Below, one piece after another: positions 7,881-22,827 of a stretch of 64,000 bases of DNA; positions within the stretch are counted from its first letter, which is position 1, and every line of letters begins with the position of its first letter. Position numbers and translations under genes: made by a program. The DNA comes from Silanimonas sp. (GTDB taxonomy: Bacteria; Pseudomonadota; Gammaproteobacteria; Xanthomonadales; Xanthomonadaceae). The stretch is taken from contig BPKK01000003.1 of assembly GCA_026005095.1 (NCBI GenBank), positions 62,001 through 126,000 of the forward strand. The letters are read 5' to 3'. Under the pieces are notes generated by a model that saw nothing but the letters and a program-made list of their open reading frames with translations, did no database searches and was not told the origin of the DNA.

Positions 7881-9957
7881 ATGTCCACCAACGACGCCGT
7901 CCTGCGCCTGATCCTCGTCGACGACCGCCTCGAGGACGCCGAGCAGTTCACCAGCATGCTGCGCAATGGCGGCATGGCCGTGCGCCCGCAGCGCCCGGAG
8001 AGCCTCGAAGCCCTGCGCGAGTTGCTCGCCACCCAGACCGTGGACATGCTGGTAGCGGCCCATGCCGGGCGGCTCATCCCCTTCGCCTCGGCCGTGGCCG
8101 AGGTCGAGGCCTCGGGCAAGGACGTGCCGGTGCTGGCCCTGCTCGATTCGCTCAGCGAAGCCGCGGTGGTCGAGGCCCTGAAAGCCGGCGCCCGCGATGT
8201 GGTCCTGCGCCACCAGCCGGCCCAGGCCCAGGCCATCGTACGTATCGAGGCCGAGGGCGTGCGTACCCGCCGCGAGGTGCGGGTGCTGGAGGCCCAGCTG
8301 CGCGAGACCGAGCGCCGCTGCGATGCCCTGATCGCCTCCTCGCGCGATCCGATCGCCTACATCCACGAAGGCATGCACATCCGCGCCAACGAGGCCTACC
8401 TCGAGATGTTCGGCTATGAGAGCTTCGAGGACATCGAGGGCTTTCGGTGCTCGACCTCATCGCTCCCTCGCATGCCGACGAGTTCAAGCAGCTGCTGAAG
8501 CGCCTCTCCAAGGGCGAGGCGCCGCCCAAACAGCTCGAGATCCGCGCCACCGGCGCCGATGGCAACGACTTCGACGCCCTGATGGAGTTCGCCGCCGCCT
8601 CCTACGAGGGCGAGCCCTGCCTGCAGATCGTGTTCCGGCCGCAGATGGTGGATGCCGCCATCGCCGCCGAACTGGAGCAGCTCAAGGTGCGGGACCCGCT
8701 CACCGGCCTTGCCAATCGCGCCCACTTCATGGGCGAACTCGAGCAGGCGGTGGCCGCGGCGGCTGGTGGCCGCCACCACCAGTCCCTGCTGCTCGTGGAG
8801 CCCGACAACTACGACGCCATGGTGAGCTCGATCGGGCTTGCCCAGGCCGACGCGCTGCTGAAGGCCTTTGCGGCGCGGATGGCGAGTGCCTGGACGAGCG
8901 CACCCTCGCCGGCCGGCTCTCCGACCACCGCTTCGCGGTGATCTGCCGCCTGCACGACCACAAGGCCACCCAGGAACGCGCCGAGCGCCTGCTGGCGGCC
9001 TTCCGCGGCCGCATCCTCGAGGTCGGCGACCGCTCGCTCATGCTCACCGTGAGCATCGGCGGCGTGCAGATCGGCGAGCGCAACGCGCAGATCGGCCAGG
9101 TGCTGAGCCGCGCCGAGGCCAACCTGCAGTCGGCCATGGGCGTGGGCGGTGACCGCGTCGAGATCTACGATCCTGCCGCCCGCGACCGCGCCGAGGAGGA
9201 ACGCATCCAGGCCTGGGTGCAGCGCCTGCGTGAAGCACTGGCCAACGATGGCTTCACTCTGTACTACCAACCGATCATCTCGCTCAACGGCGAGCCCGGC
9301 GAAACCTACGAGGCCTACCTGCGGCTCAAAGGCAACGCCGGCGAGATCGTCTCCCCGGCCACCTTCCTGCCGCTGGCCATCGAGCAGGGCCTCGGCCCGG
9401 AGATCGACCGCTGGGTGATCCACCGCGCCATCGCCGTGATCGCCGAACGCCATGCTGCCGGCAAGGCCACCACGCTCTACGTGAAGCTCACCCCGGAAAC
9501 CATCGCCGGCAACGACCAGCTGGGGACCGAGATCGTGGAGGCCATCCGCAGGGCTGGCGTCCCGGGCGAACGCCTCGTGCTGGAGCTGCACGAACCCTCG
9601 GTGTTCACCCATCTCAAGGCCATCCAGGGCTTCGCCCAGACCCTGCATGCCGCAGGCGTGCGGCTGGCGCTGGAGCACTTCGGCACCGGCCTCAATTCCT
9701 TCCAGCTGCTGCAGCACGTCGATGCCGACATCATCAAGGTCGACCGCAGCTACATCACCGACCTGGCGAAGAACCCCGACAACCAGGCCAAGGTGCGCGA
9801 GTTCGCCGAGAAGGCCCGCGAGCTCGGCAAGACCTGCGTGGTGCACTACGTGCAGGATGCCGCCAGCATGACCATCCTGTTCGGCATCGGCGTGGACTAC
9901 GTGGAGGGCGACTTCCTCGCCGCCGCCGGGCCGGCGATGAACTACGACTTCGGCTGA
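7881..9957 (+). CDS. fimX: FimX-type REC-PAS-GGDEF-EAL c-di-GMP effector (two frame breaks)
   Basis: FimX is a c-di-GMP receptor at the cell pole that promotes type IV pilus assembly through a PilZ protein. Three frames together give about 692 residues. The receiver domain (LILVDDRLEDAEQF) lacks an Asp where phosphorylation is expected. A PAS domain follows (SSRDPIAYIHEGMHIRANEA), then GGDEF- and EAL-fold domains without catalytic motifs: YEAYLRL replaces EAL and SDHRF replaces GGDEF. The ending VDYVEGDFLAAAGPAMNYDF is close to what I recall of Xanthomonas FimX. Single missing bases near 8441-8444 and 8881-8883 explain both breaks: restoring one base gives DIEG-xSVLDLIA and M-GECLDER. The gene is most likely intact in the organism. 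A PilH-like receiver is 30 kb away. Confidence 0.85.
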
Positions 9958-9982
9958 AGGTCCGGCACCATCGCCGGAAACG

Positions 9983-10014
9983 CGAAGGCCCGCTCGCGCG
10001 GGCCTTCGTCATTT
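9983..10014 (+). terminator. terminator after fimX, facing the dehydrogenase gene
   Basis: A perfect 11-pair stem (CGAAGGCCCGC / GCGGGCCTTCG) with loop TCGC is followed by TCATTT. It lies 25 bases after the fimX stop and between convergent genes, so it may serve both directions. Confidence 0.8.
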
Positions 10015-10044
10015 CCGGGCCGCCGTTCGCGGTGGCGTGCCCGC

Positions 10045-11205
<1,161 letters not shown>

Positions 11206-11354
11206 AGCACACCCCGGGTCGGATTTAGGGAAAGCCCCGAGTGTAACCGCTTGGCCATACCCCACGGCATGGTGCCGGGGTGAAGGCCCGCCTTGACCGG
11301 CCGCCGGCCAGCCTCCAGACTGATTCATCGCTGGATTCGGATGCAAAGATACAC

Positions 11355-12311
11355 ATGGACCTGCAAGCCTGGTCGGACTGCCTCAAGGTGCTCGCCGACC
11401 CCACCCGCGTCCGCCTCCTGGCCCTCGTCGAGCGCGAGGAGCTCACGGTGGCGGAACTCGCCACCATCACCCACCTCGCCCAGCCGCGGGTCTCCACCCA
11501 TCTCGCCAAGCTGCGCGAGGCCGGCCTGGTGGTGGACCGCCGCGCCGGAGTCTCGGCCTATTACCGCTTCAACGACGCCATGGAAGAGGCCGAGGCCGCG
11601 CTCTGGCGCACCCTGCGCGACGGGGCCAAGGACCCCCTGCTGCGCCAGGACGCCGAACGCCTGCCACAGGTGCTGGCAGCCCGTGCCGCCGACCAGAACT
11701 GGGCCGATTCGGTGGCCGGCGACATGGAGCGACACTACTCGCCGGGCCGCACCTGGGAGGCGCTGGCGCGCAGTGCCCTGCCGCTGCTGGAACCCGTGGA
11801 CGTGCTCGACATCGCCTCTGGCGACGGCCTGATGGCCGAGATGCTGGCGCCGCATGCCCGCCGCTACCTGTGTGTGGATGCCAGCCCGAAGGTGATCGCC
11901 GCCGCCCGCGAGCGCCTGTCGAAGTACGCCCACGTGGAACTGCGCGAGGGCGACATGCACGCCATCGACTGCCCGGACGCCGCCTTCGACCTGGTGCTGC
12001 TGATGCACGCCCTCACCTATGCCGAACGGCCGGCCAAGGCACTCGCCGAGGCTGCCCGGGCCCTGCGCCCGGGCGGCCGGCTGCTCGCCACCTGCCTTGC
12101 AAAGCATGAGCACAAGGCGGTGGTCGAGCCCTACGGCCATCTCAATCTCGGCTTCACCGAGAAAGAACTGCGCAAGCTCGCCGAGAAGGCCGGGCTGGAG
12201 GTGCGGGTCTGCGAGGTGGTGGCGAAGGAGAAGCGCCCCCCGCACTTCGAGGTCATCAGCCTGATCGCCCACAAGCCCGGCCCGGTGCCGCAGGAGCGCA
12301 AGCGCGGATGA
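11355..12311 (+). CDS. SahR-like ArsR-family regulator fused to a SAM-methyltransferase domain
   Basis: Residues ~1-100 form an ArsR winged helix ([16 protein letters not shown], then the recognition helix [19 protein letters not shown]). Residues ~145-300 are a class I methyltransferase fold with [15 protein letters not shown] and [12 protein letters not shown]. This two-domain layout, directly upstream of metH, matches SahR, known in Proteobacteria as an S-adenosylhomocysteine-responsive repressor of methionine-cycle genes. The stop overlaps the metH start by ATGA, so the two are translated together. The ATG at MDLQAWSDC is preferred over a GTG 75 bases upstream, because family members begin here. 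The stretch CTGATTCATC...GGATTCGGATG before the start may hold an operator. Function as SahR is inference from architecture and context. Confidence 0.78.
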   Translation: MDLQAWSDCLKVLADPTRVRLLALVEREELTVAELATITHLAQPRVSTHLAKLREAGLVVDRRAGVSAYYRFNDAMEEAEAALWRTLRDGAKDPLLRQDAERLPQVLAARAADQNWADSVAGDMERHYSPGRTWEALARSALPLLEPVDVLDIASGDGLMAEMLAPHARRYLCVDASPKVIAAARERLSKYAHVELREGDMHAIDCPDAAFDLVLLMHALTYAERPAKALAEAARALRPGGRLLATCLAKHEHKAVVEPYGHLNLGFTEKELRKLAEKAGLEVRVCEVVAKEKRPPHFEVISLIAHKPGPVPQERKRG

Positions 12312-13461
12312 GCGCCTTGCCCTGGAAGCACCCCGACCGCGTCCGGCAGCTGCTGGATGCGATGGCCAGCCGCATCCTGGTGCTCGACGGCGCCATGGGC
12401 ACCATGGTGCAGAAGCATGGGCTCACCGAGGCCGACTACCGAGGCGAGCGCTTCAAGCATGGCTACGATGGCTTGCAGTTCGCGCCGAAGTCCGCGTCGC
12501 AAAGCCGCCGATGTGCCGTCGGGCCATGAACGCGCCCCACTCGCCCCCGGCCATGTGCATGGCGAGGGCTGCGGCTGCGGCACCGATCTCAAGGGCAACA
12601 ACGATCTCCTGGTGCTGACCCGGCCGGACCTCATCGCCGGCATCCATCGCGCCTACCTCGAGGCCGGTGCCGACCTGATCGAGACCAATACCTTCAACGG
12701 CACCCGGGTGGCGCAGGGCGATTACCGGCTCGAACACCTGGTACCGGAACTGAACCGGGAGGCCGCGCGGCTGGCGCGGGCCGCCTGCGCCGAGTTCGAA
12801 GCCCGTGATCCCGGCAGGCCGCGTTTCGTGGTCGGGGTACTCGGTCCCACGCCGCGCACCGCCTCGATCTCGCCCGATGTCAACGACCCGGCCTTCCGCA
12901 ACATCGACTTCGACACCCTGGTGGCCCAGTACCGCGAGGCCGCGGAGGCGCTGGTGGAGGGCGGCGCGGACATCCTGATGGTCGAAACCATCTTCGATAC
13001 CCTGAACGCCAAGGCGGCGGTGTTCGCGCTCGAAACCCTGTTCGAGGAACAGGGCGCCCGCTGGCCGGTGATGCTCTCCGGCACCATCACCGACCGCTCC
13101 GGCCGCACGCTCTCGGGCCAGACGGCCGAGGCCTTCTGGTACTCGCTGCGGCATGCGCGGCCCCTGTCGGTCGGCCTCAACTGCGCGCTCGGGGCCCGCG
13201 ACCTGCGCGCCCACATCGATGTCCTGTCCTCGGTGGCCGACTGCGCCATCAGCTGCCATCCGAACGCCGGGCTGCCGAACGCCTTCGGCGGCTACGACGA
13301 GCAGCCGGTGGAAACCGCGGCGGTGCTGCGCGAATTCGCCGAAGCGGGGCTGCTCAACATCGTCGGTGGCTGCTGCGGCACCACCCCGGAGCACATCGCC
13401 GCGATCGCCGAAGGCCGTGGCCGGCCTGCCTCCGCGCCCCCTGCCCGCCCTGGCCCCGCAC
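12308..13461 (+). CDS. metH: methionine synthase MetH, homocysteine-binding module (frame breaks)
   Basis: N-terminal module of cobalamin-dependent methionine synthase, which activates homocysteine on zinc. [18 protein letters not shown] opens the barrel. [15 protein letters not shown] and ETNTFNGT follow, and the zinc ligands are the Cys in GLNCALG and the pair in [10 protein letters not shown]. The reading frame changes once near 12480-12530, inside a variable insert (a His/Gly/Cys-rich loop) before DLKGNN, and once near 13413, where an extra G seems to have been added. Coupled by ATGA to the SahR-like gene. If the second break is not real, this module could be a separate gene, since some relatives, from memory, encode it apart from the rest; the frame here stays open to 13568. 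Confidence 0.82.
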
Positions 13462-16133
<2,672 letters not shown>

Positions 16134-16145
16134 AGACCGCGGCGC

Positions 16146-18407
16146 TCAGGGAAGCCGGAAGCTCGACGCCGCCTCGGCAAGCTGGTTGCTTTGCTCCTCC
16201 AGCGCCCGCGCCGAGGCGCTGGCCTCCTCCACCAGGGCGGCATTCTGTTGGGTGGCGGTGTCGAGTTGGCTCACCGTCTGGTTCACGGTGACGATGCCCT
16301 GGGCCTGCTCCTCGCTGGCGGCGCTGATCTCGGCCACCAGCCGGCCCATCTTCTCCACCTCGCCCACCAGGCTGCGGATCGCCTCGCCGGCCTGCGAGAC
16401 CTTGGCCGTGCCGGAACGCACGGCCTCCACCGAATGGCCGATCAGTGCCTTGATCTCGCGCGCCGAAGCGGCCGAGCGCTGCGCCAGCGCCCGCACCTCG
16501 GCCGCCACCACGGCAAAGCCGCGGCCCTGCTCGCCGGCGCGCGCCGCCTCCACCGCGGCATTGAGGGCGAGGATGTTGGTCTGGAAGGCAATGCCATCGA
16601 TGACGGTGATGATGTCCTCGATCTTCGACGAGGCCTCCGCCACCTCGTGCATGGCGGCCACCGCCTCTTCCGCCACCGCGCCGCCCTCCTGGGCGATGCG
16701 GCCCACGCCCTCGGAGAGGCGCCGGGCGCTGCGAGCGTTCTCGGCATTCTGCTGCACGGTGCTGGTGAGCTCCTCCATCGAGGAGGCGGTTTCCTCGAGG
16801 CTGGCCGCCTGCTGCTCGGTGCGCGCCTGCAGATCGTTGTTGCCGGCCGCCAGCTCGGCGGAGACGGTGCGGAACACCTCCACGGCCTGCTGGATACGCC
16901 CCACGATATCGGCCAGCTCCGCCACCGTGCGGTTGGCGTCGGCGGCCATGCGCGCGAAGCTGCCGGCATAGCGGCTCTCGTCCATCCGCACCCTCAGATC
17001 GCCCCGGGCGAGCCCGGCCATGAAGCCCTGCAGATTGGCCGTGATGTCCTCGAAGATCTCCAGCACGCGGTTGATGCCCTGACCGAGCTCGCGCACATAG
17101 CCTTCCTTGCTGGCGGTATCGATGCGGTGACCGAGTTCGCCGCGGGTGGCGGCCTCCACCACGTCCTGCACCTCGCGCTCGATGGCGAGCTCGAGGGTGC
17201 GATCCTTCCATTCCACCACGTAGCCGATGAGCCGCCCCTCGTGGCCGAAGGCCGGGGTCACGGTGAGGTCGAAGATGAGGCCGGCGATCTCGATCCGGGC
17301 ATGGTGGGGCTCGGTCATGCCCTCGAGCATGGCGCGTTGATGCGCCGGATCGCGGTGGAAGCGGTCGATCGAGGAGCCGACGATGTCGTCGGCGCGGAAG
17401 CCCGGGATGACCGAGGCGATGCGCGCCTCGTGGCGGCGGAAGGTCTCGAGCACCGCGCGGTTGGCGAAGACCACGGTGAAACGGCGGTCCGCCACCATGA
17501 TGTTGGTCTCGGCCCGGTCCAAGGCCTGGTTGATGCGCAAGGCCTCGGCCGCCCGGCGGCGCAGGCGCTGGGTACTGAACTCCAGCCGCACCTGCATCGA
17601 CTTCAGACCGAGCAGCACCGCACCCACCTCGTCGGCCCGCGAGATGTCCACCGGCCCGTCATGCTTCTCGGCGGCGATCTCGCGGAACAGTTCCCGGGCC
17701 CGCGACAACCGCCCGACCACGTCACGCGACAACCACCAGGCCGAATAGGCGGCGAAGGCCGCCCCCGCCGCCAGCAGGCCGGCGAGCAGCCCCACGCCGG
17801 CCCCCTGGGCCTGCAGAAGGAGGAGGCCGGCAGCAAGACCGACGCCGAACAGGGCGAGCAGGAACAGGCGGACGGTGAGCGACAGCCGCCATAGCGGGTT
17901 CAGGGCCCGCCCGAGGCTGGGCGGGTGCACCCTCCCGTTCTCGATCTCGAAGCGGGTGAGCCGGCCCTCGCGGATCTCGCGGTAGATTTGCTCGGCTTCG
18001 GCCACCTGTGCCCGGCTCGGCTTACGGCGCACCGAGACATAGCCCTCAAGCCGGCCAGCGGCATCGTAGATTGGGGTGACATTGGCCTCGACCCAGTAGT
18101 GGTCGCCGTTCTTGCAGCGGTTCTTCACCATCCCCACCCAGGGGCGCCCCTGCTTGAGGGTGGCCCACATGTCGGCGAAGGCGGCGGCCGGCATGTCCGG
18201 GTGGCGAATGATGCGGTGCGGCTGGCCGAGCAGTTCGGCTTCCGAATAACCGCTGATCTCGATGAAATAACCGTTGACGTAGGTGATCCTGCCCTCCGGA
18301 TCGGTGGCGGAGACGATGGTCTCGCCGTCACGAAACGGCACCTCGACCCCGGTGACCGGTCGCTGCCGCAGGCTCTCCCGATCCATCACGCGCGCCTGTG
18401 CCGCCAT
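16146..18407 (-). CDS. Aer-like methyl-accepting chemotaxis protein with two PAS domains
   Basis: A 753-residue chemoreceptor. An N-terminal PAS ([20 protein letters not shown], then [20 protein letters not shown]) resembles the redox-sensing PAS of Aer. A short membrane hairpin follows ([18 protein letters not shown] and [19 protein letters not shown]), then a HAMP region, a second PAS-like domain ([20 protein letters not shown]), another HAMP and the signalling coiled coil with the conserved tip [20 protein letters not shown]. There is no periplasmic ligand domain, so sensing is cytoplasmic, probably energy or redox state. No C-terminal CheR-tethering pentapeptide is seen. Two ATGs lie six bases apart; GAGGAGG is eight bases before the second, which I chose. 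Convergent with metH, 12 bases apart; no che genes nearby. Confidence 0.9.
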   Translation of the reverse strand: MAAQARVMDRESLRQRPVTGVEVPFRDGETIVSATDPEGRITYVNGYFIEISGYSEAELLGQPHRIIRHPDMPAAAFADMWATLKQGRPWVGMVKNRCKNGDHYWVEANVTPIYDAAGRLEGYVSVRRKPSRAQVAEAEQIYREIREGRLTRFEIENGRVHPPSLGRALNPLWRLSLTVRLFLLALFGVGLAAGLLLLQAQGAGVGLLAGLLAAGAAFAAYSAWWLSRDVVGRLSRARELFREIAAEKHDGPVDISRADEVGAVLLGLKSMQVRLEFSTQRLRRRAAEALRINQALDRAETNIMVADRRFTVVFANRAVLETFRRHEARIASVIPGFRADDIVGSSIDRFHRDPAHQRAMLEGMTEPHHARIEIAGLIFDLTVTPAFGHEGRLIGYVVEWKDRTLELAIEREVQDVVEAATRGELGHRIDTASKEGYVRELGQGINRVLEIFEDITANLQGFMAGLARGDLRVRMDESRYAGSFARMAADANRTVAELADIVGRIQQAVEVFRTVSAELAAGNNDLQARTEQQAASLEETASSMEELTSTVQQNAENARSARRLSEGVGRIAQEGGAVAEEAVAAMHEVAEASSKIEDIITVIDGIAFQTNILALNAAVEAARAGEQGRGFAVVAAEVRALAQRSAASAREIKALIGHSVEAVRSGTAKVSQAGEAIRSLVGEVEKMGRLVAEISAASEEQAQGIVTVNQTVSQLDTATQQNAALVEEASASARALEEQSNQLAEAASSFRLP

Positions 18408-18504
18408 GCTCATCGCCTCCTCAGAGGAACACAGCTTTCCAGCGGAAAGCGGAATCATTCTTGGAATGTTGCGCCGCTTCAGGGCGGCGGGCAAGCGACG
18501 TGGT

Positions 18505-19080
18505 TCACCAGATCAGATCGTCGGGCACCTGGTACCTAGGATCGCTGTAATCGTCCTCCGGGGCCGGAGCCGCGGGATCGACCTCGAGGGCGATCGCCTC
18601 GGGGCAAATCGCTTTTGCCTCGGCCAGCACGGCCGCGGTCACCAGCAGGTAGCGACCATTGCTCTGCACTACCCCGAGCTCGCCGGCATTGAGTGCGCGC
18701 AGTTGTTCGGCCGTGACATAGACGCGCTTGATCTTGCCGCCGTAGGGGAAGTGGCGGACATGCTCGGCGGCGGGATCGTTGAGTGCCTTGCCGACGAGGA
18801 AGGTATCCAGCTTCGCCCTCGCCTCGCGGCGGGCGCGGGCAGCCTCCTGGCGGGCGCGCTGGGCGGCCTCGCGCTCGCGCTTCTCGACCTCGGCGCGCAG
18901 CGCATAGGCCCTGGCGAGATCGATCTCCTCCTGCGAACGCCCAGGCCTGTCCCCGCCTCTGCGATCCCGCCCTGCCCCGCCGCCAGGGCGAGTTCCAGGG
19001 GCCGGTTTGGCAGGCTTCGGAGCCTTCGGTAGCGGCTTGAAGCCAAGGCCGAGGAGTTGGTCTTTCAGACTATCGCTCAT
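18505..19080 (-). CDS. DUF2058 (YaiL-type) protein
   Basis: A 191-residue soluble protein of the DUF2058 family, of unknown function and nucleoprotein-like composition. The start [14 protein letters not shown] is typical. A basic Pro/Gly-rich linker and a long charged helix ([20 protein letters not shown]) follow, then the globular end [17 protein letters not shown] and a C-terminal YQVPDDLIW. It follows slyX by 24 bases and probably shares the ugd-slyX transcript. Confidence 0.85.
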   Translation of the reverse strand: MSDSLKDQLLGLGFKPLPKAPKPAKPAPGTRPGGGAGRDRRGGDRPGRSQEEIDLARAYALRAEVEKREREAAQRARQEAARARREARAKLDTFLVGKALNDPAAEHVRHFPYGGKIKRVYVTAEQLRALNAGELGVVQSNGRYLLVTAAVLAEAKAICPEAIALEVDPAAPAPEDDYSDPRYQVPDDLIW

Positions 19081-19104
19081 GGATCAGGAGGAACGTGGGG
19101 CGGC

Positions 19105-19335
19105 TCAGTAATGCGGCGGCGGGGGTTCCGAGGCGGGATCGGCCATCAGGGCCCGGCGCAGCTGCTTTAGGTCTTCGAGCACGCGGGAGAGCAGCTCGCG
19201 GTTCTTCTGGCCTTCGATGCGGGCTTCGGCCAGCGCTTCCGAGAGTTCCTGCATCGCCTGCTCCTGGAAAGCGAGACGGGTCTCGAGCTCGGTGAGCCTG
19301 CGTTCGGCGCGGAGATCGCGGTCAGGGCTTGGCAT
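19105..19335 (-). CDS. slyX: SlyX family protein
   Basis: A 76-residue coiled-coil protein. The heptad pattern [20 protein letters not shown] and the C-terminal PPPPHY are the SlyX signature; the molecular role is not established. The start overlaps the end of the UDP-glucose dehydrogenase gene by 14 bases, so it is translated from the same message. Confidence 0.9.
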   Translation of the reverse strand: MPSPDRDLRAERRLTELETRLAFQEQAMQELSEALAEARIEGQKNRELLSRVLEDLKQLRRALMADPASEPPPPHY

Positions 19336-20677
19336 GGCAGTTCCGGGCGAGGCTGCGGCCGCGGCCGATGCCGTAATAGGCCAGCCCCGCTTCCTCCACT
19401 TCGGCAGGATCGTAGATGTTGCGGCCGTCGAACACCACGCCGGCGCGCAGCTCGCGCTTCAAGGCCTCGAAATCCGGGCTCCAGAAGGCCTTCCACTCGG
19501 TGATGAGGACGAGGGCGTCGGCACCCGACAGGGCCGCTTCCGGGGTATCGCAGAGCACGAGGTCCTCGCGCTCACCGAAGATCCGCCGCGCCTCTCTCAT
19601 CGCTTCGGGATCGTGGGCTCGCACCCGGGCGCCTGCCGCCCACAGATGGGCGAGCAGGGTGCGGCTCGGTGCCTCGCGCATATCGTCGGTATTGGGCTTG
19701 AAGGCAAGCCCCCAGAGCGCGAAGGTGCGGCCGGCAAGGTCGCCGCCGAAGTGGCGCTGGATCAATTCGAAGAGCTTCTGCTTCTGCCGGCCGTTCACCC
19801 GCTCGACGGCGGCGAGGATCTCGGCCTGCATGCCGTGCTGGCGGGCGGTGCGCTCGAGCGCCTGCACGTCCTTGGGAAAGCAGCTGCCACCATAGCCGGC
19901 ACCAGGGTAGATGAAGTGCCAGCCGATGCGCGGGTCGGAGCCGATGCCGTGACGCACGGCCTCGATGTCGGCGCCCACCCGCTCGGCGATGCCCGCCATC
20001 TCGTTCATGAAGCTGATCTTGGTGGCCAGCATGGCGTTGGCCGCGTATTTGGTGAGCTCGGCCGAGCGCTCGTCCATCACGATCACCCGCTCGTGGTTGC
20101 GGTTGAACGGCGCGTACAGGCGTTTCATCAGCTCGATGGCGCGGGCGTCGCGGCTGCCGAGGATGATGCGGTCGGGGCGCATGCAATCGGCCACCGCCGC
20201 GCCCTCCTTCAGGAACTCGGGATTGGAGACCACTTGGAACTCCACCGCCACGCCACGCGCCGCGAGGCCCTCGGCGATGACCTCACGCACCCGGTCGGCG
20301 GTGCCCACCGGCACCGTGCTCTTGTTCACCACCACGGTGGGCTCGGCCAGGTGCTCGCCGAGGGTGCGGGCCACGGCCAGCACATGGCGCAGATCGGCGC
20401 TGCCATCCTCGTCGGGCGGCGTGCCCACGGCGATGAAGACAATGCGCGCCGAGGCGATGGCCGCTGCGGCATCAGTGGTGAAGTGCAACCGGCCGGCGGC
20501 GTGGTTGGCGCGCACCATGTCCTCCAGGCCAGGCTCGAAGATTGGCACCACGCCGCGGCGCAGGCCCTCGATCTTGGCGGCATCGACATCGACGCAGGTC
20601 ACTTGGTGCCCCACTTCCGCGAGGCAGGTACCGGTCACCAGGCCGACATAGCCGGTACCAAAAACACTGACGCGCAT
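19322..20677 (-). CDS. ugd: UDP-glucose 6-dehydrogenase
   Basis: Oxidises UDP-glucose to UDP-glucuronate with two NAD+, feeding polysaccharide or lipid A sugar synthesis. The NAD-binding loop is [12 protein letters not shown], the catalytic Cys lies in [14 protein letters not shown], and [17 protein letters not shown] is the conserved helix. The end has [17 protein letters not shown]. The start is fixed by GGGAGGA six bases before ATG; length is 451 residues, usual for the family. No exopolysaccharide cluster adjoins it, so the product's destination is unclear. Confidence 0.96.
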   Translation of the reverse strand: MRVSVFGTGYVGLVTGTCLAEVGHQVTCVDVDAAKIEGLRRGVVPIFEPGLEDMVRANHAAGRLHFTTDAAAAIASARIVFIAVGTPPDEDGSADLRHVLAVARTLGEHLAEPTVVVNKSTVPVGTADRVREVIAEGLAARGVAVEFQVVSNPEFLKEGAAVADCMRPDRIILGSRDARAIELMKRLYAPFNRNHERVIVMDERSAELTKYAANAMLATKISFMNEMAGIAERVGADIEAVRHGIGSDPRIGWHFIYPGAGYGGSCFPKDVQALERTARQHGMQAEILAAVERVNGRQKQKLFELIQRHFGGDLAGRTFALWGLAFKPNTDDMREAPSRTLLAHLWAAGARVRAHDPEAMREARRIFGEREDLVLCDTPEAALSGADALVLITEWKAFWSPDFEALKRELRAGVVFDGRNIYDPAEVEEAGLAYYGIGRGRSLARNCHAKP

Positions 20678-20703
20678 GCGCGTCCTCCCAGAGGTTGGAA
20701 ACG

Positions 20704-20733
20704 CGCAAGGGTCGCGGCATCCCGCGACCCTTG
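20704..20733 (-). terminator. terminator-like hairpin between the FKBP gene and ugd
   Basis: A perfect 13-pair stem (GCAAGGGTCGCGG / CCGCGACCCTTGC) with a four-base loop lies 20 bases after the FKBP stop and 26 bases before the ugd start. On the minus strand GCGCGTTTCC follows, a weak T-containing tail. It likely ends or attenuates FKBP transcription before ugd. Confidence 0.7.
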
Positions 20734-20753
20734 CATGACAGCCGCGCCGGAAC

Positions 20754-21518
20754 TCACTCCGTAGCGGCGGAGGAGACGATCTCCAGCAGCTCGACCTCGA
20801 ACTTGAGGGTGGCATTCGGCGGGATCTCGGCGCCGGCGCCGTTCTGGCCGTACGCGAGCGCCGCCGGGATCCAGAACACGTACTTCGACCCCACCGGCAT
20901 CAGCTGCACGCCCTCCGTCCAGCCCGGGATCACGCCGGCCAGCGGGAAGGTGGCCGGCTCGCCACGGGCATAGGAGCTGTCGAACTCCTTGCCGTCGAGC
21001 AGGGTGCCGCGGTAGTGCACCTTCACGGTATCGGCGGCGCTCGGACGGGCTCCGGAGCCGGCGCGCAGCACCTGGTACTGCAGGCCGCTCTCGGTGGTGC
21101 GCACACCGGGCTTGCCCTTGTTGGCGGCCAGGAAAGCCTCGCCCTCGGCGAGGTTCTTCGCGCCCTGCTCGGCACGGCGCGCCATCTCCCTCTGCTGGAG
21201 GAACGTGCCAAAGGCCATGCCCACTTCCTGCGCTTGCTGGTCGGTCATCAGCCGGCCCTGGCCAGAGAGCCCGGCCTTGACGGCCTTGGCGAGCGCGTCG
21301 GCATCGACGTACTCCTTCACCTGCTGCAGGCTGTTGGCCATCTGCAGACCGATCATGTAGCTGATCTTCTCGTTGTCGGTCTTCAGGCCCTCGATGGCCG
21401 GAAGCTCGAGGGTGGCCGGAGCGGCCGGAGCAGCTTCCGGGGCCTGGGCGAAGGCGCTACCGGCGATCAGGCTCAGGCCGAGCAGCACGGCACTCGTCAA
21501 GGGGCGGGGATTCAGCAT
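20754..21518 (-). CDS. FKBP-type peptidyl-prolyl isomerase (FkpA/Mip-like), exported
   Basis: A 254-residue periplasmic or outer-membrane prolyl isomerase and chaperone. The signal peptide is about 24 residues long ([18 protein letters not shown], cleavage before QAPEA). An N-terminal dimerisation helix domain follows ([18 protein letters not shown], a Mip/FkpA hallmark), then the FKBP domain with [36 protein letters not shown], and [14 protein letters not shown]. Active-site aromatic residues are present. The start was moved inward to MLNPRPL because the signal peptide begins there. Confidence 0.93.
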   Translation of the reverse strand: MLNPRPLTSAVLLGLSLIAGSAFAQAPEAAPAAPATLELPAIEGLKTDNEKISYMIGLQMANSLQQVKEYVDADALAKAVKAGLSGQGRLMTDQQAQEVGMAFGTFLQQREMARRAEQGAKNLAEGEAFLAANKGKPGVRTTESGLQYQVLRAGSGARPSAADTVKVHYRGTLLDGKEFDSSYARGEPATFPLAGVIPGWTEGVQLMPVGSKYVFWIPAALAYGQNGAGAEIPPNATLKFEVELLEIVSSAATE

Positions 21519-21597
21519 GGGGGCAAGCACTCCGTCGGTCGGGACCGCCGCGGCGCGGCGGGCCGCCGATTGTGGCCCCACGGCCCCGGTTCGGCAA

Positions 21598-22101
21598 TCA
21601 GGCGCTGCCAAGCGCAAACCCCAGGGCCAGCCCGTGCGCCGCGATCACCGCGGCCGAGATCTTCGCGCGCAAGACACGGAACCCCGGCGTTGCCGGCAGG
21701 TGGTCGGCCCGGGTGTCGAACCAGAGGGCGAGGGCAAACCCCATGCCCAGGGCCACCACGGCCCAGGGCCGCGGCAGGAACAGCGCCGGATAGGCCCAGA
21801 GGCTCGGCAGCACGGCCAGCACATAAGCCGAGGGCGGGGCTCCAGCGCTCATCGCCCGGCCCCAGCGCAGGCCGCCGAGGAAACTCAGGATCACCGCCGA
21901 GTAGACGAGGAAGGCCCGAGCGGCGACGGCCACGGCCCGGGGCTCGGCGAGCCACAGGGCGGCTCCCCAGGCGAGAAGCGCGCCGAGGAAAGGCAGCAGC
22001 CCGGCCCAGGTCAGCCAGTGGGCCGCCTGCGGCAGGGGCGGCTGATGGAGATCCTGCAGTTTCATCCATTCCCGACGCAGGCCGGTCTCGCCATGCCCCA
22101 T
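21598..22101 (-). CDS. DUF3429 family inner-membrane protein
   Basis: A 167-residue hydrophobic protein with about five membrane segments. WAGLLPFLGALLAWG, YSAVILSFLGGLRWG and AVLPSLWAYPALFLP are the DUF3429 pattern (glycine-rich SFLGGxxWG motif). Function is unknown. AGGGGA six bases before the ATG supports this start over an internal ATG 36 bases later. It lies between glutathione peroxidase and the FKBP gene on the same strand. Confidence 0.8.
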   Translation of the reverse strand: MGHGETGLRREWMKLQDLHQPPLPQAAHWLTWAGLLPFLGALLAWGAALWLAEPRAVAVAARAFLVYSAVILSFLGGLRWGRAMSAGAPPSAYVLAVLPSLWAYPALFLPRPWAVVALGMGFALALWFDTRADHLPATPGFRVLRAKISAAVIAAHGLALGFALGSA

Positions 22102-22170
22102 GGCATCCCCTATCGATCCGTTCGCGCGAGCCGGCGATCATCCGCCGCCGGCCCACTGCCGGTAAAGCCC

Positions 22171-22752
22171 TCAGCGCGAGACGGCCGGGGCAGAGGCCGG
22201 CACCGGCGCCGCCAGCGCCTTCTCGATCGCCGCCCGTAGCTCCGGAGCGTCCGGCTTCACCCGGCTGCCGAAGCTGCCCAGCACCTGGCCGTCGCGACCG
22301 ATCAAGTACTTGTGGAAATTCCAGCCCGGCTGCTCGCCGGTGGCAGCGGCAAGCTCGCGGTAGAGCGGCGTGGCATCACGGCCGCGCACCACCACCTTCT
22401 CGAACATCGGAAACTTCACCCCATAGGTGAGCGTGCAGAATTCCTGGATCTGCTCCTCACTGCCCGGCTCCTGGCCCATGAAATCGTTGGAAGGAAAGCC
22501 GAGCACGGCAAAGCCCTGGGGCCCGTAGGTGGCATTCAGGGCTTCGAGCCCCTCGTACTGCGGCGTGAACCCGCATTTGCTGGCGGTGTTCACCACCAGC
22601 AGCACCTTTCCCCCATAGGCCTCGGCCAAGTTCACCCGCTCCTGGCTCGCCAGCCGGCGGTATTCGTGCTGCAACACGCTCGCGGCGGCCACCGGTTGCG
22701 CCGCCAGCCCCACGCCCAGGCCCACGAACAGGGCCGCGATCCACGCCTTCAT
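22171..22752 (-). CDS. exported glutathione peroxidase-family thiol peroxidase
   Basis: A 193-residue peroxidase. The first ~23 residues are a signal peptide (WIAALFVGLGVGLAAQPVAA), so it acts in the periplasm. The peroxidatic residue is Cys (not selenocysteine) in VNTASKCGFTPQY. The other family blocks, GFPSNDFMGQEPG and WNFHKYLIGRDG, carry the Gln and Trp/Asn of the catalytic tetrad region. In the periplasm it probably uses a thioredoxin-like donor rather than glutathione. Same strand as DUF3429. Confidence 0.93.
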   Translation of the reverse strand: MKAWIAALFVGLGVGLAAQPVAAASVLQHEYRRLASQERVNLAEAYGGKVLLVVNTASKCGFTPQYEGLEALNATYGPQGFAVLGFPSNDFMGQEPGSEEQIQEFCTLTYGVKFPMFEKVVVRGRDATPLYRELAAATGEQPGWNFHKYLIGRDGQVLGSFGSRVKPDAPELRAAIEKALAAPVPASAPAVSR

Positions 22753-22827
22753 TCCTGAGTTCCTCCCGAAATCCGGCGATAGGCCGGTCTATGCCATCAG
22801 TTTGGGCGTCAGGGCGTGCAGGAGGTG

